From Yoonia ponticola (GTDB lineage Bacteria > Pseudomonadota > Alphaproteobacteria > Rhodobacterales > Rhodobacteraceae): 64,000 nucleotides of DNA. The DNA lies in assembly GCF_014199395.1 (NCBI RefSeq), contig NZ_JACIJM010000006.1, positions 124,001 through 188,000 of the forward strand. Direction: 5' to 3'. Positions 55,601-63,497 of the stretch are shown here, in pieces. The position numbers were made by a program, and so were the translations under genes. Position 1 is the first letter of the stretch. The number at the start of each line of letters is the position of its first letter. The notes beneath the pieces were generated by a model that saw only the letters and a list, made by a program, of their open reading frames with translations, was not told the origin of the DNA and did not search any database.

Positions 55601-56279
55601 AGCCACCGTTTGCTTCGATCAAGTCATCGTTGGCACTGTCGCCGGTCAGGAATGCGTCATCGTTGTCAACGTAGTCGCCATTCGGATCGCCTTCGTAATC
55701 GCTATCGATCAGATCACCGCCATTGGTGCCGGAAACCGTGCCGTCACGCGCGATCACATCGCCGAAGGACATGTTATCAATGCCGATGATGCCGTTGTTG
55801 TTTGTCGTATTCGATCCGTCTTCGTAATAGATTTTGAACGAGCCGACAGGACCCGCAATCTTTACAAAAATAGAGGACTGGTTATCGCCGTTAGTATTGT
55901 TGTTGCTTGCCTCGATAACAAGAACACCATTCGATCCATTGCTTTCTACGACATGGCCGCGGCTTGTGGTCGTATATGTAATCGCAATTGGATTGCCCGC
56001 CGGATCAAACGCTTCGACGCGAATTTGGTCGTCCCAATTGCCAGAGGCTTGGTCGATGTCGAATAGGGTAAACGCCACATCTTCGACGGAGTTGGAAAAT
56101 TCAACTTCAAGCGCGGATTCGCCGAACGGATCAAAGTCGCTACCTTTAAGGCCCACGCCATCGCGGCCCCATGATGAGGCCCCCAATGAATTTGCGGTAA
56201 ACGTCGCTTGAGTTTGGACGCCGTTGTCGCCTGTTAACGTTTGGGTGGTAGAGCTTCGTGGGATTGTAATATTTGTCAT
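52614..56279 (-). CDS. Large RTX calcium-binding protein with C-terminal Hint domain
   Basis: 1221-residue protein, probably exported by a type I system: no Sec signal is seen, and many GGxGxDxLx nonapeptides are present (about 225-300, 385-410, 685-710, 895-950). Residues 1-175 form a beta-rich domain of unknown role (FTLFDIDQASGNWDDQIRVE). Two large modules repeat: DGTVSGT at about 179 and again at 625, each leading to RTX repeats and a DEAATYQVG segment. From about 1034 a Hint-2 domain begins with VICFTPGTNIATPQGSRPIE; C1036 would be its nucleophile. No secretion ABC genes are adjacent. Confidence 0.92.
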   Translation of the reverse strand: MTNITIPRSSTTQTLTGDNGVQTQATFTANSLGASSWGRDGVGLKGSDFDPFGESALEVEFSNSVEDVAFTLFDIDQASGNWDDQIRVEAFDPAGNPIAITYTTTSRGHVVESNGSNGVLVIEASNNNTNGDNQSSIFVKIAGPVGSFKIYYEDGSNTTNNNGIIGIDNMSFGDVIARDGTVSGTNGGDLIDSDYEGDPNGDYVDNDDAFLTGDSANDDLIEANGGSDTVYAGDGHDEVYGGNGRDTLFGGTGNDTLYGDAGVDTLYGDAGDDTVYGGAGADTIFAGQGDDALYGGDDKDTFFVGDSDGTDRISGGEGGTDFDTVDFAGVSGSSGVTVTYSGDEAATYQVGSTGSNGKFNEIEAIVGTANADKIDATLDTAGVSVNTGAGNDVIIGGSGDDTIDAGTGNDTIGLNNNFGDDTINGGADTGNADVDVLDASQMTQDVTLNLSTPESGTISNGTDTATFSEIEEFVLGAGADSVTGSSGDDIVDLGTGADTINAGAGNDQIDLGSNSAGNPDGFDDVVVLQDDFGDDIVKNFDAPTLNSDGTYTSGDTLDVTDLYDAPEGDATRTPVNTNDVVVSADGNGNAVLTFPNGESITLDGISASAANDPFYLQALGIPLPDGTVSGTAGDDLINGAYTGDPDGDIVDNDDAILAGDTGNDDLIEAHGGNDNIFAADGDDVVYGGTGNDTINGGSGDDTLYGEAGDDVFTIGQADGTDTIIGGEDTGNGDTDTVDFSSAVLGGGVSATGVNVTFTGDEAATYQVGTAGSDGTFSEIEAVVGTDKADAIDLSGDSAGITVNSGAGKDVITSGAGDDVINAGQDDDTIILNDGFGNDTIDAGEDTGGADTDILDGSGLTDDVTVVFSGDEAGTIAQGADTLSFTGVEEIITGAGDDVIFGGVGDDSVSTGAGNDFIFGNDGADTIDAGAGNDTIYFAEGDSVDGGAGDDIFSFIDLGETTNGVITIVGGDDDETPVNGAAGTGGDILRMGDQADLSSLVKVSDGINASGNETFSGSVTLDDGTILNFSGIEQVICFTPGTNIATPQGSRPIETLGIGDMVLTRDHGMQPIRWIQERTVPATDRFAPVRLRPGVVTGLERDLLVSPQHRMLFQGYRAELLFGESEVLMPAIHLIDDKMVTREEGGMVTYIHMMFDEHEVIYAEGAASESFHPGELGLNGVTDVAREELFTLFPALRSAPNGYGRTARRSLKKHESQMLRTK

Positions 56280-56349
56280 GGTTTAATCTCTAGGTCTGAA
56301 TGCATTGGCGCTATGCCGGCGGGGGGCTGAAAATGGCTATGCGGTAATC

Positions 56350-56577
56350 CTAGAACGCTCCCTTTGTGAGATCGCGGCGTGCGCTGACGAAATCAACGAC
56401 GTTGTTTTTCAAAAATTGGCTATTCAAATGTGGGGAAACTAAGGTGCGGTCGGCTGACGCATCGGAAACTGGTTCGTCGAGATTAACTGCGTCGCGGCGG
56501 ACGTGTTGTGCGCTAACAGACAAAACGGTCGCACCCCAAAAAGTACCACCTAACCCTTTATAAACACTGTCTAACAT
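56350..56577 (-). CDS. Possible small hypothetical protein
   Basis: 75-residue frame from ATG 56577 with a good CTGGAG ribosome site 8 bp before it. The product (MLDSVYKGLGGTFWGATVLS at the start) has one weakly hydrophobic N-terminal stretch, then a polar part; no family recognised. It lies 70 bp upstream of the RTX gene on the same strand, so cotranscription is possible. Confidence 0.45.
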   Translation of the reverse strand: MLDSVYKGLGGTFWGATVLSVSAQHVRRDAVNLDEPVSDASADRTLVSPHLNSQFLKNNVVDFVSARRDLTKGAF

Positions 56578-56700
56578 TGAAACACTCCAGCCGCATAAAA
56601 TCGGACAATTGTCCTTGTGCCGGACCCGATAATAATTCGGATTTCGACTTCGTTGAAGTTTAGTAACCACAACGCATGGCAAAACTGAGTGTGAACAGCG

Positions 56701-56751
56701 GCGTAAATAAGAAAGACTTAGACAACTTTGTGTCAAATTTCTTATTTACGC
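56701..56751. repeat. Perfect 14-bp inverted repeat beyond iorB
   Basis: GCGTAAATAAGAAA (56701-56714) and TTTCTTATTTACGC (56738-56751) flank a 23-nt loop that can pair further (GACA/TGTC). It lies 40 bp past the molybdenum-hydroxylase stop and lacks a clean T run. Terminator, operator or remnant of a small inverted-repeat element are all possible. Confidence 0.65.
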
Positions 56752-56790
56752 GCTTTGTCAGGTCGTCGGTGAAGACGACGGGTCGCGACG

Positions 56791-59025
56791 TTACAAGATC
56801 AGGTTAAAAGTCTTGATCAGGGGCAGGGATGTGGCACGTGTGCCGGTCAGGTCGAACAAGGCGTTGCCCAAGGCTGGCATTGATGGTGGCGTGCCCGGTT
56901 CGCCCGCGCCGCCAATCGCGTGACCCGTTTCCAAAATCGCGACTTCGAAGTCAGGCGTGTTGTGCATCCGCAGCGCGTCGTAGTCAGGGAAATTCCACTG
57001 ATCCGCCGCCCCATCCACAAAACTGATCTCGCCCTGTGCCGCCGCTGACATGCCGTAAATCGCGCCAGAAATCATCTGCGCCTCGATGATGCTTGGGTCT
57101 AACGCCGTGCCGACATCGCAAGCGATCCAGCATTTGTTAATCCGGATAGCGCCGTCTTCGTCCACTACTTCGACGATTTCCGCGACAGGCGTGCCGAATG
57201 AATAGGTGAACCCGATACCGCGCCCGACACCGTCCGGCGTTTGTCCGGTCCAGTTCGCCATTTCACCGACTTTGGCGATCACAGCGGCCGAGGCTGCATG
57301 TTCTTTCGCCGCCAAATTCAGGCGGAATTTCAACGGGTCAGCACCCGCAGCATTTGCCATTTCGTCAATGAAGGTATCGAAAAAGAACCCGTTGAATGAC
57401 GCGCTCACGGACCGCCAGAAGCCGATCGGCACGTCCAGATCAGTCAAATGTCCGGTCAGGCGAAAGTTTTCGATTCCGTAAGGTTGGTCTGCCGCCCCTT
57501 CAACATGCGCGCGATCAGGGCCGGGGGGGACTTGGCCGACCATGCGGAATGTGGATTGATGCGTGACCGACGGGGCTGCGATTTTGCCGTGCAGGAGAAC
57601 CGCTTCGCCATCTTTGACCACGCCACGAAAAGACGCCGCCGCTGCGGGGCGGTAAAAGTCGTGGCGCATGTCTTCTTCGCGGGTCCACGTCAGTTTTATC
57701 GGGGTGTCGGGGTATTGCTTTGCGATTTGGGCGGCTTGCACGGCGGCATCCGATTCAGTGCGTCTGCCAAAACCGCCGCCCATATACATGGTGTTCACCG
57801 TGACTTGCTCCGGCGTCAGACCGACAACAGCCGCGCATTTTTCCTGCATCAAGATCGGCGCTTGAGCGCCCGACCAGATGGTTAACGCGTCATTTGCATA
57901 GAGGGCTGTCGTGGTCATCGGCTCCATCGTGGCGTGGGCCAGCCATGGCACGCTATAGCCTGCGGTGATTTCTGTGCCGTCGATTGCGGCATCCACATCG
58001 CCGTCATCGCGGGTCGTGCTATTGGGTTCAGACGAGAGTGACGCGGTGATCGCATCGCGCATTGCGTCAGATGTCGCGGGGTAGCTCGCTGCTTCCCACG
58101 CGATCTCGACCATCTCGGCGGCTTGAAACGCCAGCCAAGTATTCGACGCCACAACTGCGATCCCGTCACCGAGGTCAAGCACGTTATCCACGCCGTCCAT
58201 CTCTAACGCGGCGGATGCGTCAAACGACACCATACCGCTGCGGGCAGGGTTAAACCGGACCGTCGCGAATTTCGCGCCTTCCAGTGGCACGTCGGTCGCA
58301 TAGGTCGCGGTGCCTGTGGATTTCGCAACCATGTCGGTGCGCGGCATCGGGGTGCCTAGTTTGGTCCATTCAGACTTTGCGCGCAGGTCAACGCTGGGCG
58401 GATCAATCTGTGCGGCATCAGCGGCCAAATCAATATAAGACAGTTTTTCACCATCTGCGGCGATCACATGTCCGTTTTCCGTCGTCAACGTGCTGACATC
58501 AACATCCCAACGTTTCGCCGCCGCGAGTTTGAGCGTCTCACGCGCAGTCGCACCCGCTTCGCGCATGCGTGTGTACCCATCACGCGATGACGACGAGCCG
58601 CCGGTGACTTGTAGGTTCAGCAATTTGCCAACCTGACCAAGGTTATCGCGCACGCCTGTCATGAATTCAGAATCGGCGTAAATATGGTAGGGCAGGGCAA
58701 CACCCAGAAGCGCACTGTTATAATACGCCTGCGCAGGTGGACCGTGCATCACGCGCACATCGTCCCAATTCAGATCCATTTCTTCGGCGACCAATGCGGC
58801 CAGCGTCGTTTGAATCCCCTGACCCATTTCAGCGCGGGGCGTGATGATCGTGACACCGTCAGCGTTAATCAAGATGAACGGGTTGAGCGTGCTTTCGCCG
58901 TTCGCTGTGACCAGCGGATTGGGGGCGTCTTGTTTCACTTTATAAACACCAAAGGCCACGCCACCAACAAGGGCAGCAGAGCCAATCAGGAACGTGCGAC
59001 GGGCGATTTTACCAATGCTTGCCAT
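56791..59025 (-). CDS. Molybdopterin-binding hydroxylase large subunit (IorB-like)
   Basis: 744-residue large subunit of the xanthine dehydrogenase superfamily, aldehyde/isoquinoline oxidoreductase branch. A Tat-like signal (ARRTFLIGSAAL at about 8-19) suggests export to the periplasm, as in IorB-type enzymes. Molybdenum-cofactor regions are visible in TPRAEMGQGIQTTLAALVAE, TMYMGGGFGRRTESDAAV and the C-terminal GGAGEPGTPPSMPALGNA. It starts 3 bp after the small subunit. The substrate is unknown; no maturation or XdhC gene is adjacent. Confidence 0.9.
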   Translation of the reverse strand: MASIGKIARRTFLIGSAALVGGVAFGVYKVKQDAPNPLVTANGESTLNPFILINADGVTIITPRAEMGQGIQTTLAALVAEEMDLNWDDVRVMHGPPAQAYYNSALLGVALPYHIYADSEFMTGVRDNLGQVGKLLNLQVTGGSSSSRDGYTRMREAGATARETLKLAAAKRWDVDVSTLTTENGHVIAADGEKLSYIDLAADAAQIDPPSVDLRAKSEWTKLGTPMPRTDMVAKSTGTATYATDVPLEGAKFATVRFNPARSGMVSFDASAALEMDGVDNVLDLGDGIAVVASNTWLAFQAAEMVEIAWEAASYPATSDAMRDAITASLSSEPNSTTRDDGDVDAAIDGTEITAGYSVPWLAHATMEPMTTTALYANDALTIWSGAQAPILMQEKCAAVVGLTPEQVTVNTMYMGGGFGRRTESDAAVQAAQIAKQYPDTPIKLTWTREEDMRHDFYRPAAAASFRGVVKDGEAVLLHGKIAAPSVTHQSTFRMVGQVPPGPDRAHVEGAADQPYGIENFRLTGHLTDLDVPIGFWRSVSASFNGFFFDTFIDEMANAAGADPLKFRLNLAAKEHAASAAVIAKVGEMANWTGQTPDGVGRGIGFTYSFGTPVAEIVEVVDEDGAIRINKCWIACDVGTALDPSIIEAQMISGAIYGMSAAAQGEISFVDGAADQWNFPDYDALRMHNTPDFEVAILETGHAIGGAGEPGTPPSMPALGNALFDLTGTRATSLPLIKTFNLIL

Positions 59026-59028
59026 GAC

Positions 59029-59493
59029 TTATACCTTTTTCATCTTATCAGCAGCGTCGTGAATAGCGGCCCGAATACGGGGGTAGGTGCCACAGCGGCA
59101 CAGGTTGCCTTGCATCGCATCGTCAATATCTTGGTCAGTAGGGGCCGGATTATTGCTGAGCAAATCAGCGGCCTGCATGATCTGGCCCGATTGGCAGTAA
59201 CCACATTGTGCGACTTGGTTATCGACCCATGCCTGTTGGATAATCGCCATATCGCCCGGCTTTCCAAGACCTTCAATCGTGGTCACATCGCCCCACACGT
59301 CGCCCAACGCAATCTGACAAGACCGCACCGCTTCGCCGTCGATATGCACCGTGCAAGCCCCGCACGCCGCGACACCGCAGCCGAATTTGGTCCCGGTCAG
59401 GCCGACTTCATCGCGTAACACCCACAACAGCGGCACATTCTCCGGCAAATCGACATCATAAGAAGTCTCGTTGATTTTCAGCGTTGTCGACAT
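59029..59493 (-). CDS. [2Fe-2S] small subunit of the hydroxylase (IorA-like)
   Basis: 154-residue ferredoxin-like subunit passing electrons from the Mo site. The plant-type cluster ligands are in [16 protein letters not shown] and the second cluster in [11 protein letters not shown] and [12 protein letters not shown]. The pair with IorB but no FAD subunit indicates a two-subunit enzyme that hands electrons to another carrier, probably a cytochrome. Confidence 0.93.
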   Translation of the reverse strand: MSTTLKINETSYDVDLPENVPLLWVLRDEVGLTGTKFGCGVAACGACTVHIDGEAVRSCQIALGDVWGDVTTIEGLGKPGDMAIIQQAWVDNQVAQCGYCQSGQIMQAADLLSNNPAPTDQDIDDAMQGNLCRCGTYPRIRAAIHDAADKMKKV

Positions 59494-59639
59494 GGGGAAC
59501 CCTCGTTTGCACGTATTTAATCTGCTTTAGATAAGCGCTTAAACCACATTACAAGTAGTCGGGCGCAAATGAGGCCATTCAGATCGACGCCCATCGTCAT
59601 CACGCTTTGCATCAAATCGGGTCACATCAAAGACCTGCC

Positions 59640-59667
59640 CTTGAAGCCCCTGTCTGGCACCACTAAG
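59640..59667 (+). promoter_or_regulatory. Possible RpoH-type promoter before clpP
   Basis: CTTGAA (59640-59645) and CCACTAAG (59660-59667) are 14 bp apart, loosely resembling a heat-shock sigma-factor promoter, 64 bp before the clpP start. clpP is a heat-shock gene in many bacteria. The -10 match is weak. Confidence 0.25.
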
Positions 59668-59730
59668 ACTCTGTCAGGAATTTTGAAGTAATGATGGTGA
59701 CGTAACCATCCCGGAAGTGAGGCACAGCCG

Positions 59731-60360
59731 ATGCAAGATCCAGTAGAAACCTATATGAACCTCGTGCCTATGGTCGTCGAACAGACGGCGCGCGGCGAAC
59801 GCGCTTACGATATTTTCTCGCGTTTGTTGAAAGAGCGGATCATCTTTTTGAGCGGCCCCGTGCATGACGGCATGTCACAACTGGTTGTGGCGCAGCTTTT
59901 GCACCTCGAAGCTGAGAACCCGAAAAAAGAAATCTCGATGTATATCAACAGCCCAGGTGGCGTTGTGACGTCTGGCCTGTCGATCTACGACACCATGCAG
60001 TACATCAAACCAAAGGTTTCGACGCTTGTCATCGGGCAGGCGGCGTCTATGGGGTCGTTGCTGTTGACTGCTGGCGAAAAAGGCATGCGGTTCTCGCTGC
60101 CGAACAGCCGCGTTATGGTGCACCAACCATCGGGTGGCTATCAGGGTCAGGCAACTGACATCATGATCCACGCGCAAGAGACCCAAAAGCTGAAAGATCG
60201 CTTGAACCAGATCTACGTCACACACACTGGCCAGACTTTGAAAAAAGTCGAAGCAGCGCTTGAGCGTGACAACTTCATGTCGCCGGAAGAGGCGAAAGAC
60301 TGGGGTTTGATCGACGAAATCGTTGCAAACCGTGCCAAAGACGACGACAGCGCGGCATAA
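59731..60360 (+). CDS. clpP: ATP-dependent Clp protease proteolytic subunit ClpP
   Basis: Serine peptidase forming the 14-mer chamber used by ClpX and ClpA. The 209-residue protein has the triad S106 (GQAASMGS), H131 (MVHQPSGG) and D180 (LERDNFM), with normal spacing. ATG 59731 begins [18 protein letters not shown], where the N-terminal residues are usually processed off. clpX follows after 148 bp holding a large hairpin. Confidence 0.97.
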   Translation: MQDPVETYMNLVPMVVEQTARGERAYDIFSRLLKERIIFLSGPVHDGMSQLVVAQLLHLEAENPKKEISMYINSPGGVVTSGLSIYDTMQYIKPKVSTLVIGQAASMGSLLLTAGEKGMRFSLPNSRVMVHQPSGGYQGQATDIMIHAQETQKLKDRLNQIYVTHTGQTLKKVEAALERDNFMSPEEAKDWGLIDEIVANRAKDDDSAA

Positions 60361-60367
60361 TCTACCG

Positions 60368-60410
60368 TCGCACGGTGGATTGTTAACGCGTCGTTAACGC
60401 CACCGTGCGA
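60368..60410. repeat. Large two-step hairpin between clpP and clpX
   Basis: TCGCACGGTGG (60368-60378) pairs with CCACCGTGCGA (60400-60410), and inside GTTAACG (60382-60388) pairs with CGTTAAC (60392-60398). Together they give an 18-bp interrupted stem 8 bp after the clpP stop. Only TTTT (60417-60420) lies further on, so it may attenuate rather than end transcription. Confidence 0.75.
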
Positions 60411-60508
60411 TGGGCATTTTGACATTGTGGACCGGTGCGTGCTGCCTTAGACTTGGCAAAACACGCAGTTCACGGCAGCAGTATGGCCAATTGGCCAAGG
60501 GGAAGATC

Positions 60509-61780
60509 ATGGCGAATTCGTCCAACAGCGACAGCAAAAACACCCTCTATTGTAGCTTCTGTGGCAAGAGCCAACACGAAGTACGCAAACTGATCGCGGG
60601 CCCAACCGTCTTCATTTGTGATGAATGCGTTGAGCTATGCATGGACATTATCCGTGAAGAAACCAAATCCGCTGGCCTGAAAGCCGGTGAAGGCGTGCCG
60701 ACGCCCTCCGAGATTTGTGGCGTTCTGGATGACTATGTGATCGGCCAAATGCACGCCAAACGCGTGCTGTCTGTGGCGGTGCATAACCACTACAAACGTC
60801 TGAACCATGCAGATAAATCCGACATCGAATTGTCGAAATCCAACATCATGCTGATCGGACCAACCGGTTGCGGTAAAACACTGCTCGCGCAGACACTTGC
60901 CCGTATTCTGGACGTGCCATTCACCATGGCGGATGCGACGACACTGACCGAAGCAGGTTATGTCGGCGAAGACGTCGAAAACATCATTCTCAAACTGTTG
61001 CAGGCGTCCGAATATAACGTCGAACGTGCGCAGCGCGGTATCGTTTACATCGACGAAGTAGATAAAATCACACGTAAATCTGATAACCCGTCCATCACGC
61101 GCGACGTGTCGGGCGAGGGCGTGCAGCAGGCGTTGCTGAAAATCATGGAAGGCACCGTGGCTTCTGTGCCGCCGCAAGGTGGGCGTAAGCATCCGCAGCA
61201 GGAATTCCTGCAAGTGGACACGACTAACATCCTGTTCATCTGTGGTGGCGCATTCGCGGGTCTCGACAAGATTATCTCACAACGTGGTAAAGGGTCCTCG
61301 ATGGGCTTTGGCGCGGAAGTAAAAGACGTTGATGAACGCGGTGTGGGCGAGGTGTTTACCGATCTCGAACCAGAAGATCTGCTGAAATTCGGCCTGATCC
61401 CTGAATTTGTCGGTCGTTTGCCTGTGATCGCAACGCTGACTGATCTGGACGAGGATGCGCTGATCATCATCCTGACCAAACCGAAAAACGCGCTGGTCAA
61501 GCAGTACCAACGTCTGTTTGAGCTTGAAAACACCAAGCTGACGTTCACCGATGACGCGCTGACCGCAATTGCGAAACGTGCGATCGAACGGAAAACAGGT
61601 GCGCGTGGGCTGCGGTCCATCATGGAAGACATCTTGCTCGACACGATGTTTGACCTGCCAGGCATGGACACAGTGACTGAAGTAGTCGTGAACGAAGAGG
61701 CCGTTGGCCCCGACGCCTCACCATTGATGATCCACGACGACGCAAAATCATCGAAAAAAGAATCCGCAACTGCGAGCTAA
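60509..61780 (+). CDS. clpX: ATP-dependent Clp unfoldase ClpX
   Basis: AAA+ unfoldase that feeds ClpP; in alphaproteobacteria it degrades cell-cycle regulators such as CtrA. The 423-residue protein has the N-terminal zinc site C15, C18, C37, C40 ([14 protein letters not shown]), the Walker A GPTGCGKT at about 117-124, Walker [11 protein letters not shown] and the pore loop [11 protein letters not shown] 60509 has AAGGGGAAG upstream; earlier in-frame codons are not family-like. Confidence 0.97.
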   Translation: MANSSNSDSKNTLYCSFCGKSQHEVRKLIAGPTVFICDECVELCMDIIREETKSAGLKAGEGVPTPSEICGVLDDYVIGQMHAKRVLSVAVHNHYKRLNHADKSDIELSKSNIMLIGPTGCGKTLLAQTLARILDVPFTMADATTLTEAGYVGEDVENIILKLLQASEYNVERAQRGIVYIDEVDKITRKSDNPSITRDVSGEGVQQALLKIMEGTVASVPPQGGRKHPQQEFLQVDTTNILFICGGAFAGLDKIISQRGKGSSMGFGAEVKDVDERGVGEVFTDLEPEDLLKFGLIPEFVGRLPVIATLTDLDEDALIIILTKPKNALVKQYQRLFELENTKLTFTDDALTAIAKRAIERKTGARGLRSIMEDILLDTMFDLPGMDTVTEVVVNEEAVGPDASPLMIHDDAKSSKKESATAS

Positions 61781-61783
61781 TCG

Positions 61784-62155
61784 ATGAAACGCATAGCTTC
61801 AGGCGGCATATTCGAAGATAAAATCGGATATTGCCGCGCTGTTGTTGCGGGTGGTTTTGTCCACGTGTCCGGCTGCACATATCCGGGCGCGGATGTCCCC
61901 ACAGACGTCGTTGCACAATGTGCAGGTGCGCTGGACGTCATCGGACAAGCGCTTGAAAAAGCGGGCGTTTCATTCGCTGATGTGATACGCGTGACCTACA
62001 TGTTGCCTGATCCCGAAGACTTTGCACCATGCTGGCTGTTGCTACGCGAAACCTTTGGTGACAACCCACCGGCGGCCACAATGGTCAGCTGCGGCCTGAT
62101 CGACCCAAAATACAAAATCGAAATTGAAGTCATGGCATTGGCCCCCGCCGCATAG
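61784..62155 (+). CDS. ridA: RidA-family protein
   Basis: 123-residue member of the RidA/YjgF family; canonical members hydrolyse reactive enamine/imine intermediates. The family pattern is visible in FVHVSGCTYPGADV, KAGVSFADVIRVTYML, NPPAATMVSCGLIDPKYKIE and the ending IEVMALAP. A canonical arginine-containing RVEIEAIA end is altered to IEIEVMALAP, so it may belong to a Rid subfamily with a different activity. It lies 3 bp behind clpX. Confidence 0.82.
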   Translation: MKRIASGGIFEDKIGYCRAVVAGGFVHVSGCTYPGADVPTDVVAQCAGALDVIGQALEKAGVSFADVIRVTYMLPDPEDFAPCWLLLRETFGDNPPAATMVSCGLIDPKYKIEIEVMALAPAA

Positions 62156-62280
62156 TCTTTGCCCGTTCTCGAAAGCGTGCGACAAAGATTTTTCGGCTCA
62201 CACCCGCCAGACCACATTGGACGGACTAGACGTTGCGCCGCATTTGGGGCATGACAAGACTGACGAATTGGAGACGCGCA

Positions 62281-62664
62281 ATGGGCATCGGCTACACAAT
62301 CAAACGGATTTTCACGTGGTGGGACGGTCAGTCCTTCGGCACGCAGTTTTGGACGTGGCGGAACGGCAAAAAAGTTGGCGAAGACGGCCAAGGTAACATT
62401 TTTTACCGCAACGCAGACGACAGCCGTCGCTGGGTCATCTTCAACGGTGCCATCGAAGCATCGCGCATCGACCCTGACTGGCACGGCTGGCTGCACCGGA
62501 CATGGGACGAGCCGCCAACAGACAAACCATTGATCCACAAACCGTGGGAGCAGCCGCATCAGGTCAACCTGACAGGCACCGTTGACGCCTACGCGCCCGC
62601 GGGTTCTTTGCGTGCAGCAACGCCAAAATCCCGCAGCGATTACGAGGCATGGAGCCCCGAATAA
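62281..62664 (+). CDS. NDUFA12-family complex I accessory protein
   Basis: 127-residue homologue of the eukaryotic complex I subunit NDUFA12 (B17.2), an accessory subunit found in alphaproteobacteria. Typical features are KRIFTWWDGQSFGTQFWTWR, the GNIFYRNADDSRRWVIFNG stretch and HGWLHRTWDEPPTDKP. ATG 62281 is preceded by GGAG; upstream in-frame codons are ignored. It is encoded far from any nuo operon visible here. Confidence 0.93.
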   Translation: MGIGYTIKRIFTWWDGQSFGTQFWTWRNGKKVGEDGQGNIFYRNADDSRRWVIFNGAIEASRIDPDWHGWLHRTWDEPPTDKPLIHKPWEQPHQVNLTGTVDAYAPAGSLRAATPKSRSDYEAWSPE

Positions 62665-62688
62665 TCGGGCGCACCAGTGGAATTCATC

Positions 62689-63141
62689 ATGCGCGAGAAC
62701 CGCACAGAAACGCTTGTCGGTGCCGTGGTTTTAGCGGCAGCCCTTGGCTTTGGCATCTATGCGGCACAGGCTGCGGGCTTTGGATCAAATGCGCAAGGCT
62801 ATGATTTAACAGCCAGTTTCCGCTCTGTCGAAGGCATCACATCTGGTACGGACATCCGGCTAGCTGGCGTGAAAATCGGCCAAATCAGCGATCTGACCTT
62901 GAACCCTGACACTTTTCGGGCCGACGTGACCTTGTCCTTTGCTGGCGGCGTCGCAATCCCGAATGACAGTGCCGTAGCCATCGCGTCAGAAGGTGTGCTT
63001 GGCGGTAGTTTCGTAGAAATCGTGCCCGGCGGGTCGCTGGATAACTTCGCACCGGGCGAAGAAATCGAAGACACCCAAGGCGCGATCAGCCTCATTTCGC
63101 TATTGTTGAAATTCGTCACCGGAGACAGTGATTCACAATGA
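62689..63141 (+). CDS. mlaD: MlaD-type lipid transport protein
   Basis: 150-residue MCE-domain protein anchored by one N-terminal helix (about 10-30). MlaD forms the periplasmic ring of the MlaFEDB phospholipid importer that maintains outer-membrane asymmetry. The MCE core is visible as DLTASFRSVEGITSGTDIRL, AGVKIGQISDL and EGVLGGSFVEIVPGG. ATG 62689 is chosen over GTG 62677. It overlaps the DUF2155 gene by 4 bp. No mlaE or mlaF is in the window. Confidence 0.9.
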   Translation: MRENRTETLVGAVVLAAALGFGIYAAQAAGFGSNAQGYDLTASFRSVEGITSGTDIRLAGVKIGQISDLTLNPDTFRADVTLSFAGGVAIPNDSAVAIASEGVLGGSFVEIVPGGSLDNFAPGEEIEDTQGAISLISLLLKFVTGDSDSQ

Positions 63142-63497
63142 AACACCTCGTTTTTGTCGCAGCACTCGCGCTATTTCCCTGCGTCGCAAGCGCCCAACAA
63201 GCGCAAACAGCCCAAGGCGGCGAATTGCGTGTGCTGGACAAACTGAACGGGACCGTCACCGACGTATCCCTATCAACCGGCGAATCCACACAGATCGGAC
63301 ACCTCAGCGTCACGCTCACCGAATGCCGCTACCCGCGCGACAACCCGTCAGGCGACGCTTATGCGAACCTGCTCGTGACCTACCGCGACCAAGTCGAACC
63401 CGCATTTGAAGGGTGGCTCATAGCGTCGGCACCCGCGCTCAACGCGATGGAACATCCGCGCTACGACGTCTGGGTATTGCGCTGTATCAGGTCCTGA
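63138..63497 (+). CDS. DUF2155 exported protein
   Basis: 119-residue protein with a signal peptide (residues 1-19, ending SAQQ) and the DUF2155 core (VLDKLNGTVTDVSLSTGEST, LSVTLTECRYPRDNPSGDAY), followed by FEGWLIASAPALNAMEHPRY. Function unknown; linkage to mlaD suggests an envelope role. Its 3' end overlaps aat by 37 bp, tail to tail. Confidence 0.88.
   Translation: MKHLVFVAALALFPCVASAQQAQTAQGGELRVLDKLNGTVTDVSLSTGESTQIGHLSVTLTECRYPRDNPSGDAYANLLVTYRDQVEPAFEGWLIASAPALNAMEHPRYDVWVLRCIRS

Noticed and set aside
55233-56066. 277-codon and neighbouring frames opposite the RTX gene
   Set aside because: They arise from the Gly/Asp-rich RTX repeats read on the other strand.
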